A DNA stretch of 64,000 nt from positions 44,250 through 108,249 of the forward strand of contig NZ_FWXY01000019.1 of the NCBI RefSeq assembly GCF_900176365.1. The letters are read 5' to 3'. The position numbers and the translations under genes were made by a program. Each line of letters begins with the position of its first letter. Within the stretch, counting starts at the first letter, position 1. The notes under the pieces are model-generated. The model had not been told where the DNA came from. It saw only the letters and a list, made by a program, of their open reading frames with translations, and searched no databases. Source of the DNA: Desulfocicer vacuolatum DSM 3385 (GTDB taxonomy: Bacteria; Desulfobacterota; Desulfobacteria; Desulfobacterales; Desulfobacteraceae). Below, one piece after another: positions 45,126-54,323 of this stretch.

Positions 45126-47828
45126 ATGGGTACCATAAACATGCACAGGATGTTCAATCCCAAATCAGTGGCAGTCATCGGGGCCGGTGAACGTCCGGGT
45201 CGCATCGGGGCCGCCATAATGAACAATCTTTTAAACTGTGAATTCCCCGGAGAGGTGTACCCGGTAAATCCCAAATACGATACGGTCATGGGCCTGCCGT
45301 GCTTTTCCCGGGTGTCTGCCATTGGAAAACCTGTGGACACGGCCATCATTGCCACCCCCATCACAGGGGTACCGGACATTGTGGAAGAATGCGCCACAGC
45401 CGCCCTTGCCGGGGCTGTGATCATCTCCTCCGGCGGCAAGGAAATGGGGGCCTCCGGACGCAGGATAGAAAAGAAAATAATGGAAAGGGTGAAAAAAACC
45501 AACCTGCGCATCATTGGCCCCAATTGTCTTGGTATTGTGAACACGGCCAAAAAGTTCAACGCCAGTTTTGCCCATCAATCCCCCCTACCCGGCAAAATGG
45601 CTTTTCTCTCCCAGAGTGGCGCCGTGTGCACCTCTGTTCTGGACATGGCCATGCGGGAAAATGTGGGGTTCAGCCATTTTGTGAGCCTGGGCACCATGAT
45701 GGATGTGGATTTCGCAGACATGATTGACTATCTTGGTTCCCTGAAATCCGTTGAAAGCATTGTGATGTATGTGGAAAACCTCACCAACATCAGAAGTTTC
45801 ATGAGTGCGGCCCGTTCTGTATCGCGCATTAAACCCATCATTGCCTTGAAATCCGGCAGATCCAAGGCAGGGGCCAGGGCCGCCGCCTCCCACACCGGGG
45901 CCCTGGCCGGGGAAGATTCTGTGTACGATGCCGCATTTAAGCGGGCCGGTATTTTAAGGGTGAATGAGTTTGAAGAGCTCTTTGACTGCGCCGAGTTTCT
46001 GGCCAAACAAAAACAGCCCAGGGGAAAACGTCTTGCCATCATCACCAACTCCGGCGGTCCCGGTGTCATGGCCGCAGATGCCCTGGCAGAGTATGGTGTG
46101 GAACCGGCTGAGCTGAGCCCGGAGACCATTAAACAGCTGGATCAATTTCTCCCTGCCAACTGGAGTCGGGCAAATCCAGTGGATATTCTGGGGGATTCCC
46201 CCCCAAAACACTATCTCCAGGCTGTTCGTATCTGTCTGGACGCCCCGGAGGTGGACGGTTTGCTGCTGCTGTGTTCCCCGGCAGGCACCCTGAACCTGCC
46301 GGAGCTGGCCCGTCCCCTGGCAGAATTGCTCAAAAAAACCCCGTGCCCGGTGTTCACCGCATGGATCGGTGGCATAGACGTGGATAAAGCCAGGCAAATT
46401 CTCAATCAGTCCGGCATTATCACCTATGATGCCCCGGAGCGGGCTGTGCGGGCCTTTGTGGATCTATATCAATACGCCGGCAATATCCGGGCCCTCCAGG
46501 AGATCCCCATCCGCACCGACAAAAGACTGCTCATAGACAGAGCCGGTGCAAATCGCATCATTAAAGAAGGGCTTGAACAGGGCAATGGCATTCTCACCGA
46601 ACTTGAGGCCAAAAAACTGCTGGAAGCCTATGGCATCCCTGTGAATCCCACAGAGCTTGCAGTGTCCCACACCCATGCCGTGGCAGTTGCCGAGAATATG
46701 GGGTTTCCCGTGGTCATGAAAATCTGTTCCAGGGATATTTTGCACAAATCCGATGCCGGTGGGGTACTGTTGAACCTGGAAGATCGGGATGACGTTAAAA
46801 TCGGTTTTCAGAAACTCATGGACAATGCCCTGGCATACGCCCCGGATGCAGATATTGCCGGGGTTACCCTGCAACCCATGTCCCTGGCAGCGGACTATGA
46901 GCTGATCCTCGGTGCCAGGCAGGATAAGGATTTTGGCCCCATACTGCTCTTTGGCATGGGCGGAATTCTCACGGAAATTTTTAAAGACATGGCAACGGCA
47001 TTGCCCCCCCTGAACCGTCCCCTGGCCCGGCGTTTGATCATGGAAACCAAGATATCCCAGGTGCTCCACGGGTATCGCAATATTAAAAAAATCGACCTGG
47101 AAGCCATGGAAGAAACCCTGATACGTCTGGGCCGACTGGTATCGGATTTCCCTGAAATCCAGGAGATGGACATTAACCCCATGATGGTCAAACAAGGCAA
47201 ATATTTTGCCGTGGACGCAAGGGTGCTGTTAACACCCACCACAGCAACGGGCAGCAGCCATCTTGTGATCAGTCCCTATCCCTGGCAGTACGAAACCGTG
47301 GATGAAACCATTGACGGCATTTCTATTTTTATCCGTCCCATCCGCCCCGGTGATGCTTCCCTTGTGATTGAACATTTCAATGCCCTGTCCCCCCGCAGTG
47401 TGTACATGCGATTTTTCACCCCCGTGAAACAGCTCTCCCACAGCATGCTCGTCCGGCTGACCCAGATTGATTACGACCGGGAAATTGCCCTGGTGGCCCT
47501 GGTTCATGAAGAAAAAAAGCAAAAAATGGCGGGCATTGCCCGGGTTATATTTGAGCCCGACGGTAAAAGCGGCGAATTTGCCGTGGCCGTGGCCGATCAA
47601 TGGCAGGGCAAGGGCATTGGTGCATCTTTATTGAAACGCTGCCTGAGCTACACAAAGAACAAGGGGCTTACAAGGGTGTGGGGACTTGTGATTGCCGAAA
47701 ACAGGCAGATGGTGAAACTGGGGAAAAAGCTTGGATTTGATATTCGCATGGTACCCGGATCATCGGAATATGAGCTGGAGATTGATCTGACTGCCCACAA
47801 TGCCATGGGGCAGCCCGGCAAAACTTGA
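45126..47828 (+). CDS. ADP-forming acyl-CoA synthetase fused to GNAT acetyltransferase
   Basis: A 900-residue fusion. A CoA-binding domain (about 5-130, VAVIGAGERPGRIGAAIMNN) is followed by succinyl-CoA-synthetase-alpha-like domains with H256 in AASHTGALAG. A PurK-like ATP-grasp domain (about 480-700, VVMKICSRDILHKSDAGGV) leads to a C-terminal GNAT domain (about 725-885, RPGDASLVIEHF...QGKGIGASLLKR). Architecture equals protein acetyltransferase Pat. However, the His that is phosphorylated in ADP-forming acetyl-CoA synthetases is kept here, whereas it is lost in Salmonella Pat. It may make acetate plus ATP from acetyl-CoA, acetylate proteins, or both. AAGGAGG fixes the start. Confidence 0.9.
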   Translation: MGTINMHRMFNPKSVAVIGAGERPGRIGAAIMNNLLNCEFPGEVYPVNPKYDTVMGLPCFSRVSAIGKPVDTAIIATPITGVPDIVEECATAALAGAVIISSGGKEMGASGRRIEKKIMERVKKTNLRIIGPNCLGIVNTAKKFNASFAHQSPLPGKMAFLSQSGAVCTSVLDMAMRENVGFSHFVSLGTMMDVDFADMIDYLGSLKSVESIVMYVENLTNIRSFMSAARSVSRIKPIIALKSGRSKAGARAAASHTGALAGEDSVYDAAFKRAGILRVNEFEELFDCAEFLAKQKQPRGKRLAIITNSGGPGVMAADALAEYGVEPAELSPETIKQLDQFLPANWSRANPVDILGDSPPKHYLQAVRICLDAPEVDGLLLLCSPAGTLNLPELARPLAELLKKTPCPVFTAWIGGIDVDKARQILNQSGIITYDAPERAVRAFVDLYQYAGNIRALQEIPIRTDKRLLIDRAGANRIIKEGLEQGNGILTELEAKKLLEAYGIPVNPTELAVSHTHAVAVAENMGFPVVMKICSRDILHKSDAGGVLLNLEDRDDVKIGFQKLMDNALAYAPDADIAGVTLQPMSLAADYELILGARQDKDFGPILLFGMGGILTEIFKDMATALPPLNRPLARRLIMETKISQVLHGYRNIKKIDLEAMEETLIRLGRLVSDFPEIQEMDINPMMVKQGKYFAVDARVLLTPTTATGSSHLVISPYPWQYETVDETIDGISIFIRPIRPGDASLVIEHFNALSPRSVYMRFFTPVKQLSHSMLVRLTQIDYDREIALVALVHEEKKQKMAGIARVIFEPDGKSGEFAVAVADQWQGKGIGASLLKRCLSYTKNKGLTRVWGLVIAENRQMVKLGKKLGFDIRMVPGSSEYELEIDLTAHNAMGQPGKT

Positions 47829-47841
47829 AAATGGTATCATG

Positions 47842-47923
47842 CCGCCCCCCCGAGGAGTAATGGTCCCGGCCCGGAACTGTAGACAGCTCGATTGGCCGGT
47901 TCCTATTACCCCTCGGGGGGGCT
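47842..47923 (+). repeat. Palindromic repeat family 1
   Basis: GCCGCCCCCCCGAGGAGTAATGG pairs imperfectly with CTATTACCCCTCGGGGGGGC around GGAACTGTAGACAG. It lies 13 bases after the acyl-CoA synthetase stop. Downstream flank 47955-48000 carries the AATAATGAAAAAGTAGTT module and CACCCAGCACC. Confidence 0.85.
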
Positions 47924-48038
47924 CTGCTGAGGTTGTCCGGAAGTAACCTCCAGGCACAACGAATAATGAAAAAGTAGTTGCTGTTAACACCCAGCACCTG
48001 CTTTTGACAAGGCCATTGACTGAAAGGATAAAGAGACC

Positions 48039-49745
48039 ATGGAACATGTTCCAGAAGACCGACATATTTTTTACCAGGTATTGACCAGAAAAATCACCAT
48101 GCTCATTGTCATTGTCTCGTTTTTCCCCATGCTGCTTACCACGGGCATTCTCTTTTCCCGTTTCAATGGGGCCTATGCAGACAAGGTACGTGCCCACATT
48201 TCCGAACTTGTCCAGAAACATACCCAGAACATTGATACCTTTCTGGCGGAAAAAACCGGGAACATCCGTTTTATGGCCCAGAACTTTAATCCCCGGCAGC
48301 AGTCTGCAGAAGCATTTTTAAAGCAAAATCTGGCTCTTTTGAAAAAAGAGTACGGTGATGTATTCACCGATGTGGGACTGGTGGATGACAAGGGCATTCA
48401 GTTTGCCTATGAAGGACCTTTTAACCTGAAAAATGCCGATTATTCATCGGCACAATGGTTTCTCATGGCCCAGGACCAATCGGTTTACATCAGCGATGTA
48501 TTTGCAGGTCTCAGGGGGCATCCCCATTTTATCATTGCCGTACATCTGCAAGGGCAGGACTCCCATTATATTTTACGATCCACCATTAATTTTGGTGCCT
48601 TTAACTCCCTGGTGGAAAACATTCATCTGGGCAAAACCGGCATGGCTTTTATTGTCAATGCCCGGGGAAGCCTCCAGACCCAGACCCATGTGGACCTTTT
48701 GCCGGAGGTAATTCAATCGGTTCCCAAACCAAAGGATTTTAATGATAAAGCCACTGTGTTTATAAAAAAAGAGGACAACACCGGCCGGGAATATGTATGC
48801 GTGGCAGCCATGTTCAAAAACATTGACTGGATGATGGTGTTTCACCAGGATCTTGACGATGCTTTCCGGGATTTACAAAGCACCAAATGGCTCACCCTCA
48901 GTATTTTTACTCTGGGATGTATTGCCATCGTGTTTGTGGCCTTTGCCCTTCCCCGGAATATCGTACACCTGTTGTCCAGTGCCGATAAAAAAAGCGAAGT
49001 CATGAACCGCCAGGTGGTGGAGAGCGGTAAACTTGCCACCATTGGCGAGCTTGCCGCCGGGATTGCCCATGAAATCAACAACCCTGTGGCCATCATGGTG
49101 GAGGAGGCGGGCTGGATAGAAGATCTTCTGGAAGAAGAGGATCTTAAACAATGCGAAAATCTCGACGAGTTCACCCGGGCGCTTCGCCAGATCAACACCC
49201 AGGGAAGACGCTGCAAAGAGATCACCCATAAATTATTAAGCTTTGCCAGGAAAACCGATTCCACCATCAATGATGTTCAGGTCAACGATTCCATCAGGGA
49301 GATCGTATCCTTGACAGGTCAGATGGCCCGGTACAACAACGTCATCATTGAAACCCGTCTCAATGAAGGCATTCCATATATCAGGATATCCCCTTCGGAA
49401 CTGCAGCAGGTGATCTTGAACCTGATCAACAATGCCATTGATGCCATGGAAAAAACCGGGGGAACCATCAGCATTGAAACCAAAATCAGCCACATTGAAA
49501 ACAAACATCTGGTCATTGTGATCCAGGATAACGGCCCCGGCATTCCCCGGGATAACCTTGCCCGGATATTTGACCCTTTTTTCACCACAAAACCCGTGGG
49601 CAAAGGCACGGGCCTTGGCCTTTCCATCTGCTACGGCATCATTGAAAAAATGAACGGCAAAATTGATGTCCAAAGTGAGGTGGGGGCGGGTACAAAATTT
49701 CGCATATGGATACCGTTCCAGGAAATAGAGGAACAAACAACATAA
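48039..49745 (+). CDS. Cache-domain sensor histidine kinase
   Basis: A 568-residue kinase. TM1 at about 22-45, then a dCache-like periplasmic sensor (about 50-275) with [20 protein letters not shown] and [15 protein letters not shown], and TM2 near 283-305. HisKA phosphosite is H344 in [15 protein letters not shown]. The HATPase ends [19 protein letters not shown]. Two receiver-only genes follow at once and then a DASS transporter. Cache sensors commonly bind small organic acids or amines, so it may sense the transporter's substrate. Confidence 0.93.
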   Translation: MEHVPEDRHIFYQVLTRKITMLIVIVSFFPMLLTTGILFSRFNGAYADKVRAHISELVQKHTQNIDTFLAEKTGNIRFMAQNFNPRQQSAEAFLKQNLALLKKEYGDVFTDVGLVDDKGIQFAYEGPFNLKNADYSSAQWFLMAQDQSVYISDVFAGLRGHPHFIIAVHLQGQDSHYILRSTINFGAFNSLVENIHLGKTGMAFIVNARGSLQTQTHVDLLPEVIQSVPKPKDFNDKATVFIKKEDNTGREYVCVAAMFKNIDWMMVFHQDLDDAFRDLQSTKWLTLSIFTLGCIAIVFVAFALPRNIVHLLSSADKKSEVMNRQVVESGKLATIGELAAGIAHEINNPVAIMVEEAGWIEDLLEEEDLKQCENLDEFTRALRQINTQGRRCKEITHKLLSFARKTDSTINDVQVNDSIREIVSLTGQMARYNNVIIETRLNEGIPYIRISPSELQQVILNLINNAIDAMEKTGGTISIETKISHIENKHLVIVIQDNGPGIPRDNLARIFDPFFTTKPVGKGTGLGLSICYGIIEKMNGKIDVQSEVGAGTKFRIWIPFQEIEEQTT

Positions 49746-49757
49746 AGGAGAGAAAAT

Positions 49758-50189
49758 ATGAAACAGATTAATTTATTGATGGTGGATGATGAAAAAGGTT
49801 TTTTGGATACCATTATCAAACGGCTGAAAAAAAGAGATGTGAATGTATCCGGCGTATACAGCGGCAAAGAGGCCCTGGCATTTCTTGACAAAAACAAAAA
49901 CGTTGAAGTGGTGATTCTGGATGTGAAAATGCCTGGAATGGACGGCATGGAAACCCTGATTGAAATCAAAAAACAATGCCCCCTGGTGGAGGTGATCATG
50001 CTGACAGGGCACGCCACAGTGGAAACCGCCATTGACGGCATGAAAATGGGGGCCTTTGATTACCTGATGAAACCCTGTGACATCAATGTGCTTATCTCCA
50101 AGGTAGAAGAAGCGGTGGCAAAGAAAAAAGCCCATGAAGACAAGATCACCGAGGCACGCATCAAAGAGATCACCCAGCGAATGGCGTGA
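49758..50189 (+). CDS. Single-domain response regulator
   Basis: A 143-residue receiver: acidic D10/D11, phosphosite D55 in VVILDVKMPGMDG, Thr in MLTGHA, Lys in MKPCD. A short helical tail (KKKAHEDKITEARIKEI) follows, with no DNA-binding domain. It starts 12 bases after the kinase gene and is probably its phospho-acceptor. Confidence 0.93.
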   Translation: MKQINLLMVDDEKGFLDTIIKRLKKRDVNVSGVYSGKEALAFLDKNKNVEVVILDVKMPGMDGMETLIEIKKQCPLVEVIMLTGHATVETAIDGMKMGAFDYLMKPCDINVLISKVEEAVAKKKAHEDKITEARIKEITQRMA

Positions 50190-50197
50190 GGCAAACC

Positions 50198-50596
50198 ATG
50201 GATCAGAACAAAGATAAAAATCGCACGATCAGTGTCCTGCTGGTGGATGATGAAAAGGGATATTTAAATGTTCTGTCCAACCGGCTGTCAAAACGATCCA
50301 TCCATGCCACCAAGGCGTTCAGCGGCACCCAGGGCATACAGATCCTTCGAAAGCACGATTTTGATGTGGTGGTACTGGATCTTAAAATGGAGGACATGGA
50401 CGGCATTGAAGTGTTGAAAATCATGAAAAAAATGGTGCCGGATCTGCCGGTGATCATTCTCACCGGTCATGGCTCCCAGACAGCGGCCCGGGAGGGCATG
50501 GCCCAGGGTGCCTTTGATTATTTGAGTAAACCCTGTGAACTCCAGGAACTCATGGATAAGATCCGTGACGCTCACAAAAACCGGGAGCCCCTTTAA
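50198..50596 (+). CDS. Single-domain response regulator
   Basis: A 132-residue receiver with phosphosite D61 in VVVLDLKMEDMDG and the usual acidic pair and Lys. ATG 50198 follows GAGG. A GTG at 50186 overlapping the previous stop is an alternative. Second of two consecutive receivers after the Cache kinase. The hairpin AACCCGG/CCGGGTT at about 50635-50655 follows. Confidence 0.9.
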   Translation: MDQNKDKNRTISVLLVDDEKGYLNVLSNRLSKRSIHATKAFSGTQGIQILRKHDFDVVVLDLKMEDMDGIEVLKIMKKMVPDLPVIILTGHGSQTAAREGMAQGAFDYLSKPCELQELMDKIRDAHKNREPL

Positions 50597-50761
50597 AACT
50601 TATTTCCACTGGATGATGAAATTTTCCGACCCAAACCCGGGGCAGCCGGGTTAAACAGCATCGGTATTTAAAGCATCGTCCCAGGGGTTGCCCTCATAAT
50701 AACCCCTCCCAAAGGGTACGCACAATGGAACGACAATTGTTTCTGCAAGGAGAAAAAAATA

Positions 50762-52339
50762 ATGTATAAAACAAATGGATTCAAGCTCTGTGTGGCATTA
50801 CTTCTGGGTATTATCGTCTTTCTCCTGCCCAGACCCGAAGGCACACAATTTAAAATCACAGGAGATACAACCCAGGCCCTTTTGCAAGGGGTTTCCGGCC
50901 ATTTCACTGCGGTTCCCCCGGGGGGGAAAAAGACAGAAGGTTATATTTTAAAAGTCAATACACCGGGATCACTGGAGGCCAGCGCAAAATTTTTACGCCA
51001 GAAAGTTGCAGATCTAAACCTTGACAACGTTGAGGTGAATTATGTGGATGGATTATCCCCCAAGGCCAAACGCTTTTTGTCCATTCTGGCGGTTCTGGTG
51101 ATGTTGTTTGTCATTGAACCCATTCCTCTGGAAATCACAGCAGTGTGCATTGGTGTGTTTCTGGTGATCATGGGCATCACAGACGTGAAAAGTGCCTGGG
51201 CACCCTATATGCATCCGGTGGTGATCTTTATCATGTGCTGCCTGATTTTTGCCATTTCCCTGGATAAAGCCGGGTTAACAAAACGCCTTGGATATTATAT
51301 CATTAAAAAGGCAGGCAACAGTATCACCCGGTTTACCTTTATCATTGCCATTGGGCTTGGCCTTGCATCATCTTTTATGCACGATGCTGCCGCCTGTGCC
51401 ATCGGTATTGTCACCATGCTGCCACTGATGCGGGCCGCAGGCATAGAGCCCCAGACCCGGACAGCCAAGTTCATGATGCTCTCTTTGCCCTTTGCCTGCT
51501 CCTGCGGCGGCATGGGCACCCTGGTCGGGGGAGGAAGATGCATGGTATCAGCGGCATTTTTACAGGAATTCACCGGCATTGAAATCACCTTTTTTCAATG
51601 GATCATGTATGCCATGCCCGCAGCCATTATAACGGTGCCTGCGGCGGTGTTCATCGTATATATGGTTTACCGACCTGATCCTAAATTTAAATTGCCTGAT
51701 TTTGATGAAGATCTGGGGCCCATGACGGCCCTGGAGAAAAAAACCGTCACCGTCATTGCCCTTTCCTTTGCCATGTGGCTAACCAAGGGTCTCCATGGCA
51801 TTGATTATTCTGTCACCGGTATGTTGGGTGTCACAGCCCTTGTTCTTTGCAAGGTGCTGCGCTGGCGGGACATCAATGATAACCTTGAGTGGGGAACGGC
51901 CCTTTTTATCTTTGGCGGGGGCATCTCCTTGGGACTTGCCATGGGCTATTCCGGGGCCGCCGACTATTTTGCCCATCTGTTCTTCCCGTTGATCCAGGGA
52001 AAGGGATGGCTTGTGCTCTTCATCGGTGTGGGCGTATTTGGCGCCCTGGTGACCAATGCCATGGCCAATGTGGCAGCAGCTGCCCTGATTCTGCCCATTG
52101 TAATTCCCATGGCCCAACTGGAAGGCGTGGACCCCACGGTGCTGGCACTGTGCCTTGGAATGGCCACATCCTTTGCCATGTTATTGGTCATTGGATGCCC
52201 CCCCAATGCCATTGCCTACAGTTATAAATATTTTAAATCATCGGATCTCACCAAATTGGGCCTTGTGGCCACTCCGGCCCTTTTAACCATACTTGTGGTG
52301 GTGGCCGGTGTGTGGTGGAAAATACTGGGTCTGGTTTAA
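50762..52339 (+). CDS. DASS/SLC13-family anion:sodium symporter
   Basis: A 525-residue carrier with 11-12 helices. Between TM1 (about 8-22) and TM2 (about 118-140) is an unusual hydrophilic segment of about 90 residues, predicted extracytoplasmic. Core motifs include SLDKAGLTKRLGYYII, SSFMHDAAACAIGIVTMLP, GMGTLVGGGRCM and the second SNT-like element TNAMANVAAAALILP. Lacks RCK domains, unlike the permease at 14-15.8 kb. Likely imports di- or tricarboxylates or sulfonates. Surrounded by four sets of two-component genes that presumably control it. RBS AAGGAG. Confidence 0.9.
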   Translation: MYKTNGFKLCVALLLGIIVFLLPRPEGTQFKITGDTTQALLQGVSGHFTAVPPGGKKTEGYILKVNTPGSLEASAKFLRQKVADLNLDNVEVNYVDGLSPKAKRFLSILAVLVMLFVIEPIPLEITAVCIGVFLVIMGITDVKSAWAPYMHPVVIFIMCCLIFAISLDKAGLTKRLGYYIIKKAGNSITRFTFIIAIGLGLASSFMHDAAACAIGIVTMLPLMRAAGIEPQTRTAKFMMLSLPFACSCGGMGTLVGGGRCMVSAAFLQEFTGIEITFFQWIMYAMPAAIITVPAAVFIVYMVYRPDPKFKLPDFDEDLGPMTALEKKTVTVIALSFAMWLTKGLHGIDYSVTGMLGVTALVLCKVLRWRDINDNLEWGTALFIFGGGISLGLAMGYSGAADYFAHLFFPLIQGKGWLVLFIGVGVFGALVTNAMANVAAAALILPIVIPMAQLEGVDPTVLALCLGMATSFAMLLVIGCPPNAIAYSYKYFKSSDLTKLGLVATPALLTILVVVAGVWWKILGLV

Positions 52340-52399
52340 AAAAATGGGGGTCCCGGCCCGGCTCATGCCTTACGGCCCCCAATTGACAGGAGAAACAAA

Positions 52400-53554
52400 A
52401 TGACAACCCACGCCGGTGATAAAATCCGCCTTTTGCTGGTGGATGACGAAGAAGGCTTTCGTGCCGCCATTGCCAGAAGACTTGCCAAAAGGGGCATGGC
52501 CCCTGCCCAGGCCTCCTCCGGGGAGGAGTGCCTTACCCTTCTTGACACATCACCCATGGATGTGGTGGTGCTGGATGTGAGAATGCCCGGCATGAACGGT
52601 ATTGACACCTTAAAAGCCATTAAAACAAATCATAAGGATATTCAGGTGATTCTCCTCACAGGGAATGCCGCCGTATCCGACGGCATTGAGGGTATTAAAT
52701 CCGGGGCCTTTGATTATTTGACCAAACCGGTGGAAATTGATCATTTGTTTAATAAAATCAAGCAGGCCTTTGGCATGATCCAGCTGGAGGAAGAAAAACG
52801 TCAGCAACTGGCATACCGGGAAAAGCTTGAAAAAAAAATGGTTGATACAGACCGTCTGGCTGCATTGGGCACCCTGTCCACGGGCATTGCCCATGAAATC
52901 AACAATCCCCTGGCCATTATCAACGAAGCTGCAGGGGTCATTAAGCAGATTCTGGAGGCACCGGACATGGCACAACTCCCCCGGCAGGGGGATCTATTAA
53001 TGGCCCTTGATAAAATCGAAACCAGTATTAAAAGAGCCGGTAAGATTACCCAACAGCTTCTGGGGCATGTGAAAAAACAGGGGCCCCGGCTGGCCACCAC
53101 CGATATGAGATTACTGATTCTGGAAACACTGGCCCTTTTAAAGGGTGGAATAAAGAAAAAACAGATAAATATCCTCTGGAAAACCGAGGAAAAAGAGCAT
53201 ATGCTTATCACTGATCCCTATCAGATCCGCCAGGTTCTGGTAAATCTGATAACCAACGCCATTCATGCCCTGGATACCAACGGTACCATCAGCCTTTCCA
53301 TCCATGAAACACCGGCGTATATGATTCTGGGCATTGAAGACGACGGTGTGGGGATTTCATCGGATAATCTGGGGAAAATATTTGATCCTTTTTTCACCAC
53401 TAAATCCTTTGATCAGGGAACAGGGCTTGGACTTTTTGTGGTGAATAAAATTATCACCGGGCTCAACGGTGAAATTGAGGTGGAAAGTCACCCGGGTCAA
53501 GGTACGGTGTTTATGATCAAACTGCCCTTAAATTCCGGGGGCATGGCACAATAA
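52400..53554 (+). CDS. Receiver-histidine kinase hybrid (REC-HisKA-HATPase), soluble
   Basis: A 384-residue cytosolic protein: N-terminal receiver (D59 in VVVLDVRMPGMNG), coiled linker, phosphosite H165 in [14 protein letters not shown], and HATPase ending [19 protein letters not shown]. There is no membrane segment, so it must be fed by another kinase. The preceding Cache kinase or the two receivers are candidates. Typical of branched phosphorelays. RBS AGGAGA precedes ATG. Confidence 0.92.
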   Translation: MTTHAGDKIRLLLVDDEEGFRAAIARRLAKRGMAPAQASSGEECLTLLDTSPMDVVVLDVRMPGMNGIDTLKAIKTNHKDIQVILLTGNAAVSDGIEGIKSGAFDYLTKPVEIDHLFNKIKQAFGMIQLEEEKRQQLAYREKLEKKMVDTDRLAALGTLSTGIAHEINNPLAIINEAAGVIKQILEAPDMAQLPRQGDLLMALDKIETSIKRAGKITQQLLGHVKKQGPRLATTDMRLLILETLALLKGGIKKKQINILWKTEEKEHMLITDPYQIRQVLVNLITNAIHALDTNGTISLSIHETPAYMILGIEDDGVGISSDNLGKIFDPFFTTKSFDQGTGLGLFVVNKIITGLNGEIEVESHPGQGTVFMIKLPLNSGGMAQ

Positions 53555-53564
53555 ATAGTGAAAA

Positions 53565-53593
53565 TGGTAATATGCCGCCGCCCCCCCGATGGG
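53565..53593 (+). repeat. Half copy of palindromic repeat family 1
   Basis: The lead-in AATGGTAATATGCC and left arm GCCGCCGCCCCCCCGATGGG are present and then stop abruptly at GAATTCGAGACTG. The right arm is missing, so this copy has been cut or was interrupted. Confidence 0.65.
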
Positions 53594-53656
53594 AATTCGA
53601 GACTGCGATGTAATGGGGCTGCCCCAATAAACGATAACAACAAAGGAGAAGGAAAA

Positions 53657-54097
53657 ATGATAAAAATACCTGCCAAGGTCTTGATTGTGGATGATGAAAA
53701 AGATTTTGTTGATATGTTTTCACTGCGCTTAAAGGGACAGGGTGAGATCGTATCCACCGCTGCCGGCGGCAAAGAAGCCCTTGAGGTGCTTGGGAAAAAA
53801 CCCATTGATGTGGTGATTCTGGATATCCGCATGCCGGGCATGGACGGCATTGACACCTTAAAGGAAATTAAGCGATTATATCCCCTGGTGGAGGTGATCC
53901 TGCTCACCGGCCACGGCTCCACAGAAACCGCTGTGGACGGCATGAAGCTCGGGGCCTTTGATTATCTCATGAAGCCTGCGGATTTTGATGATATCCGCAT
54001 AAAACTGGAAAATGCCAGAAAACGAAAAGATGAGCAGGAAGAACGCATCCGCAAGGCCGAAGTCCGGCTTCTTTTGCGACGTAGCGGTGATGTGTGA
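53657..54097 (+). CDS. Single-domain response regulator
   Basis: A 146-residue receiver with phosphosite D56 in VVILDIRMPGMDG, MKPAD Lys region and a basic helical tail. AAGGAGAAGG precedes ATG 53657. An ATG 33 codons upstream would translate repeat DNA and is rejected. Lies between the hybrid kinase and the membrane kinase of the same cluster. Confidence 0.92.
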   Translation: MIKIPAKVLIVDDEKDFVDMFSLRLKGQGEIVSTAAGGKEALEVLGKKPIDVVILDIRMPGMDGIDTLKEIKRLYPLVEVILLTGHGSTETAVDGMKLGAFDYLMKPADFDDIRIKLENARKRKDEQEERIRKAEVRLLLRRSGDV

Positions 54098-54107
54098 TAT
54101 TGGTATT

Positions 54108-54146
54108 GGGTGCTGGGTACTGGGTTCTGGGTGCTGGGATTTGGGG
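54108..54146 (+). repeat. Heptameric GGGTNCT repeat, G-quadruplex-capable
   Basis: Six GGG tracts start exactly every 7 bases (54108, 54115, 54122, 54129, 54136, 54143) with 4-base loops. Shorter reversed fragments (CACCCAGTACC, CACCCAGCACC) occur beside family-1 repeats near 3.29, 43.73 and 47.99 kb. Located between the response regulator and the next kinase. Confidence 0.7.
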
Positions 54147-54323
54147 CCTTTCCATTTCCCGGGAACTATTTCACAAACAAGATAGAGGACATTGGCATGC
54201 TTCATTTTCCAGTTTACACGTTTTAGAAAGAGATACCCATTTTCCGGGAGCAACTTGATCTAAAAGTGTAAACTACTTTTGAAGTTGTATGAAAGATGCC
54301 AGGACATTCAGGTGGTATAAAGG

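Noticed and set aside
23418..47923. CRISPR array
   Set aside because: The repeats are single, dispersed between genes tens of kilobases apart, without spacers or cas genes.
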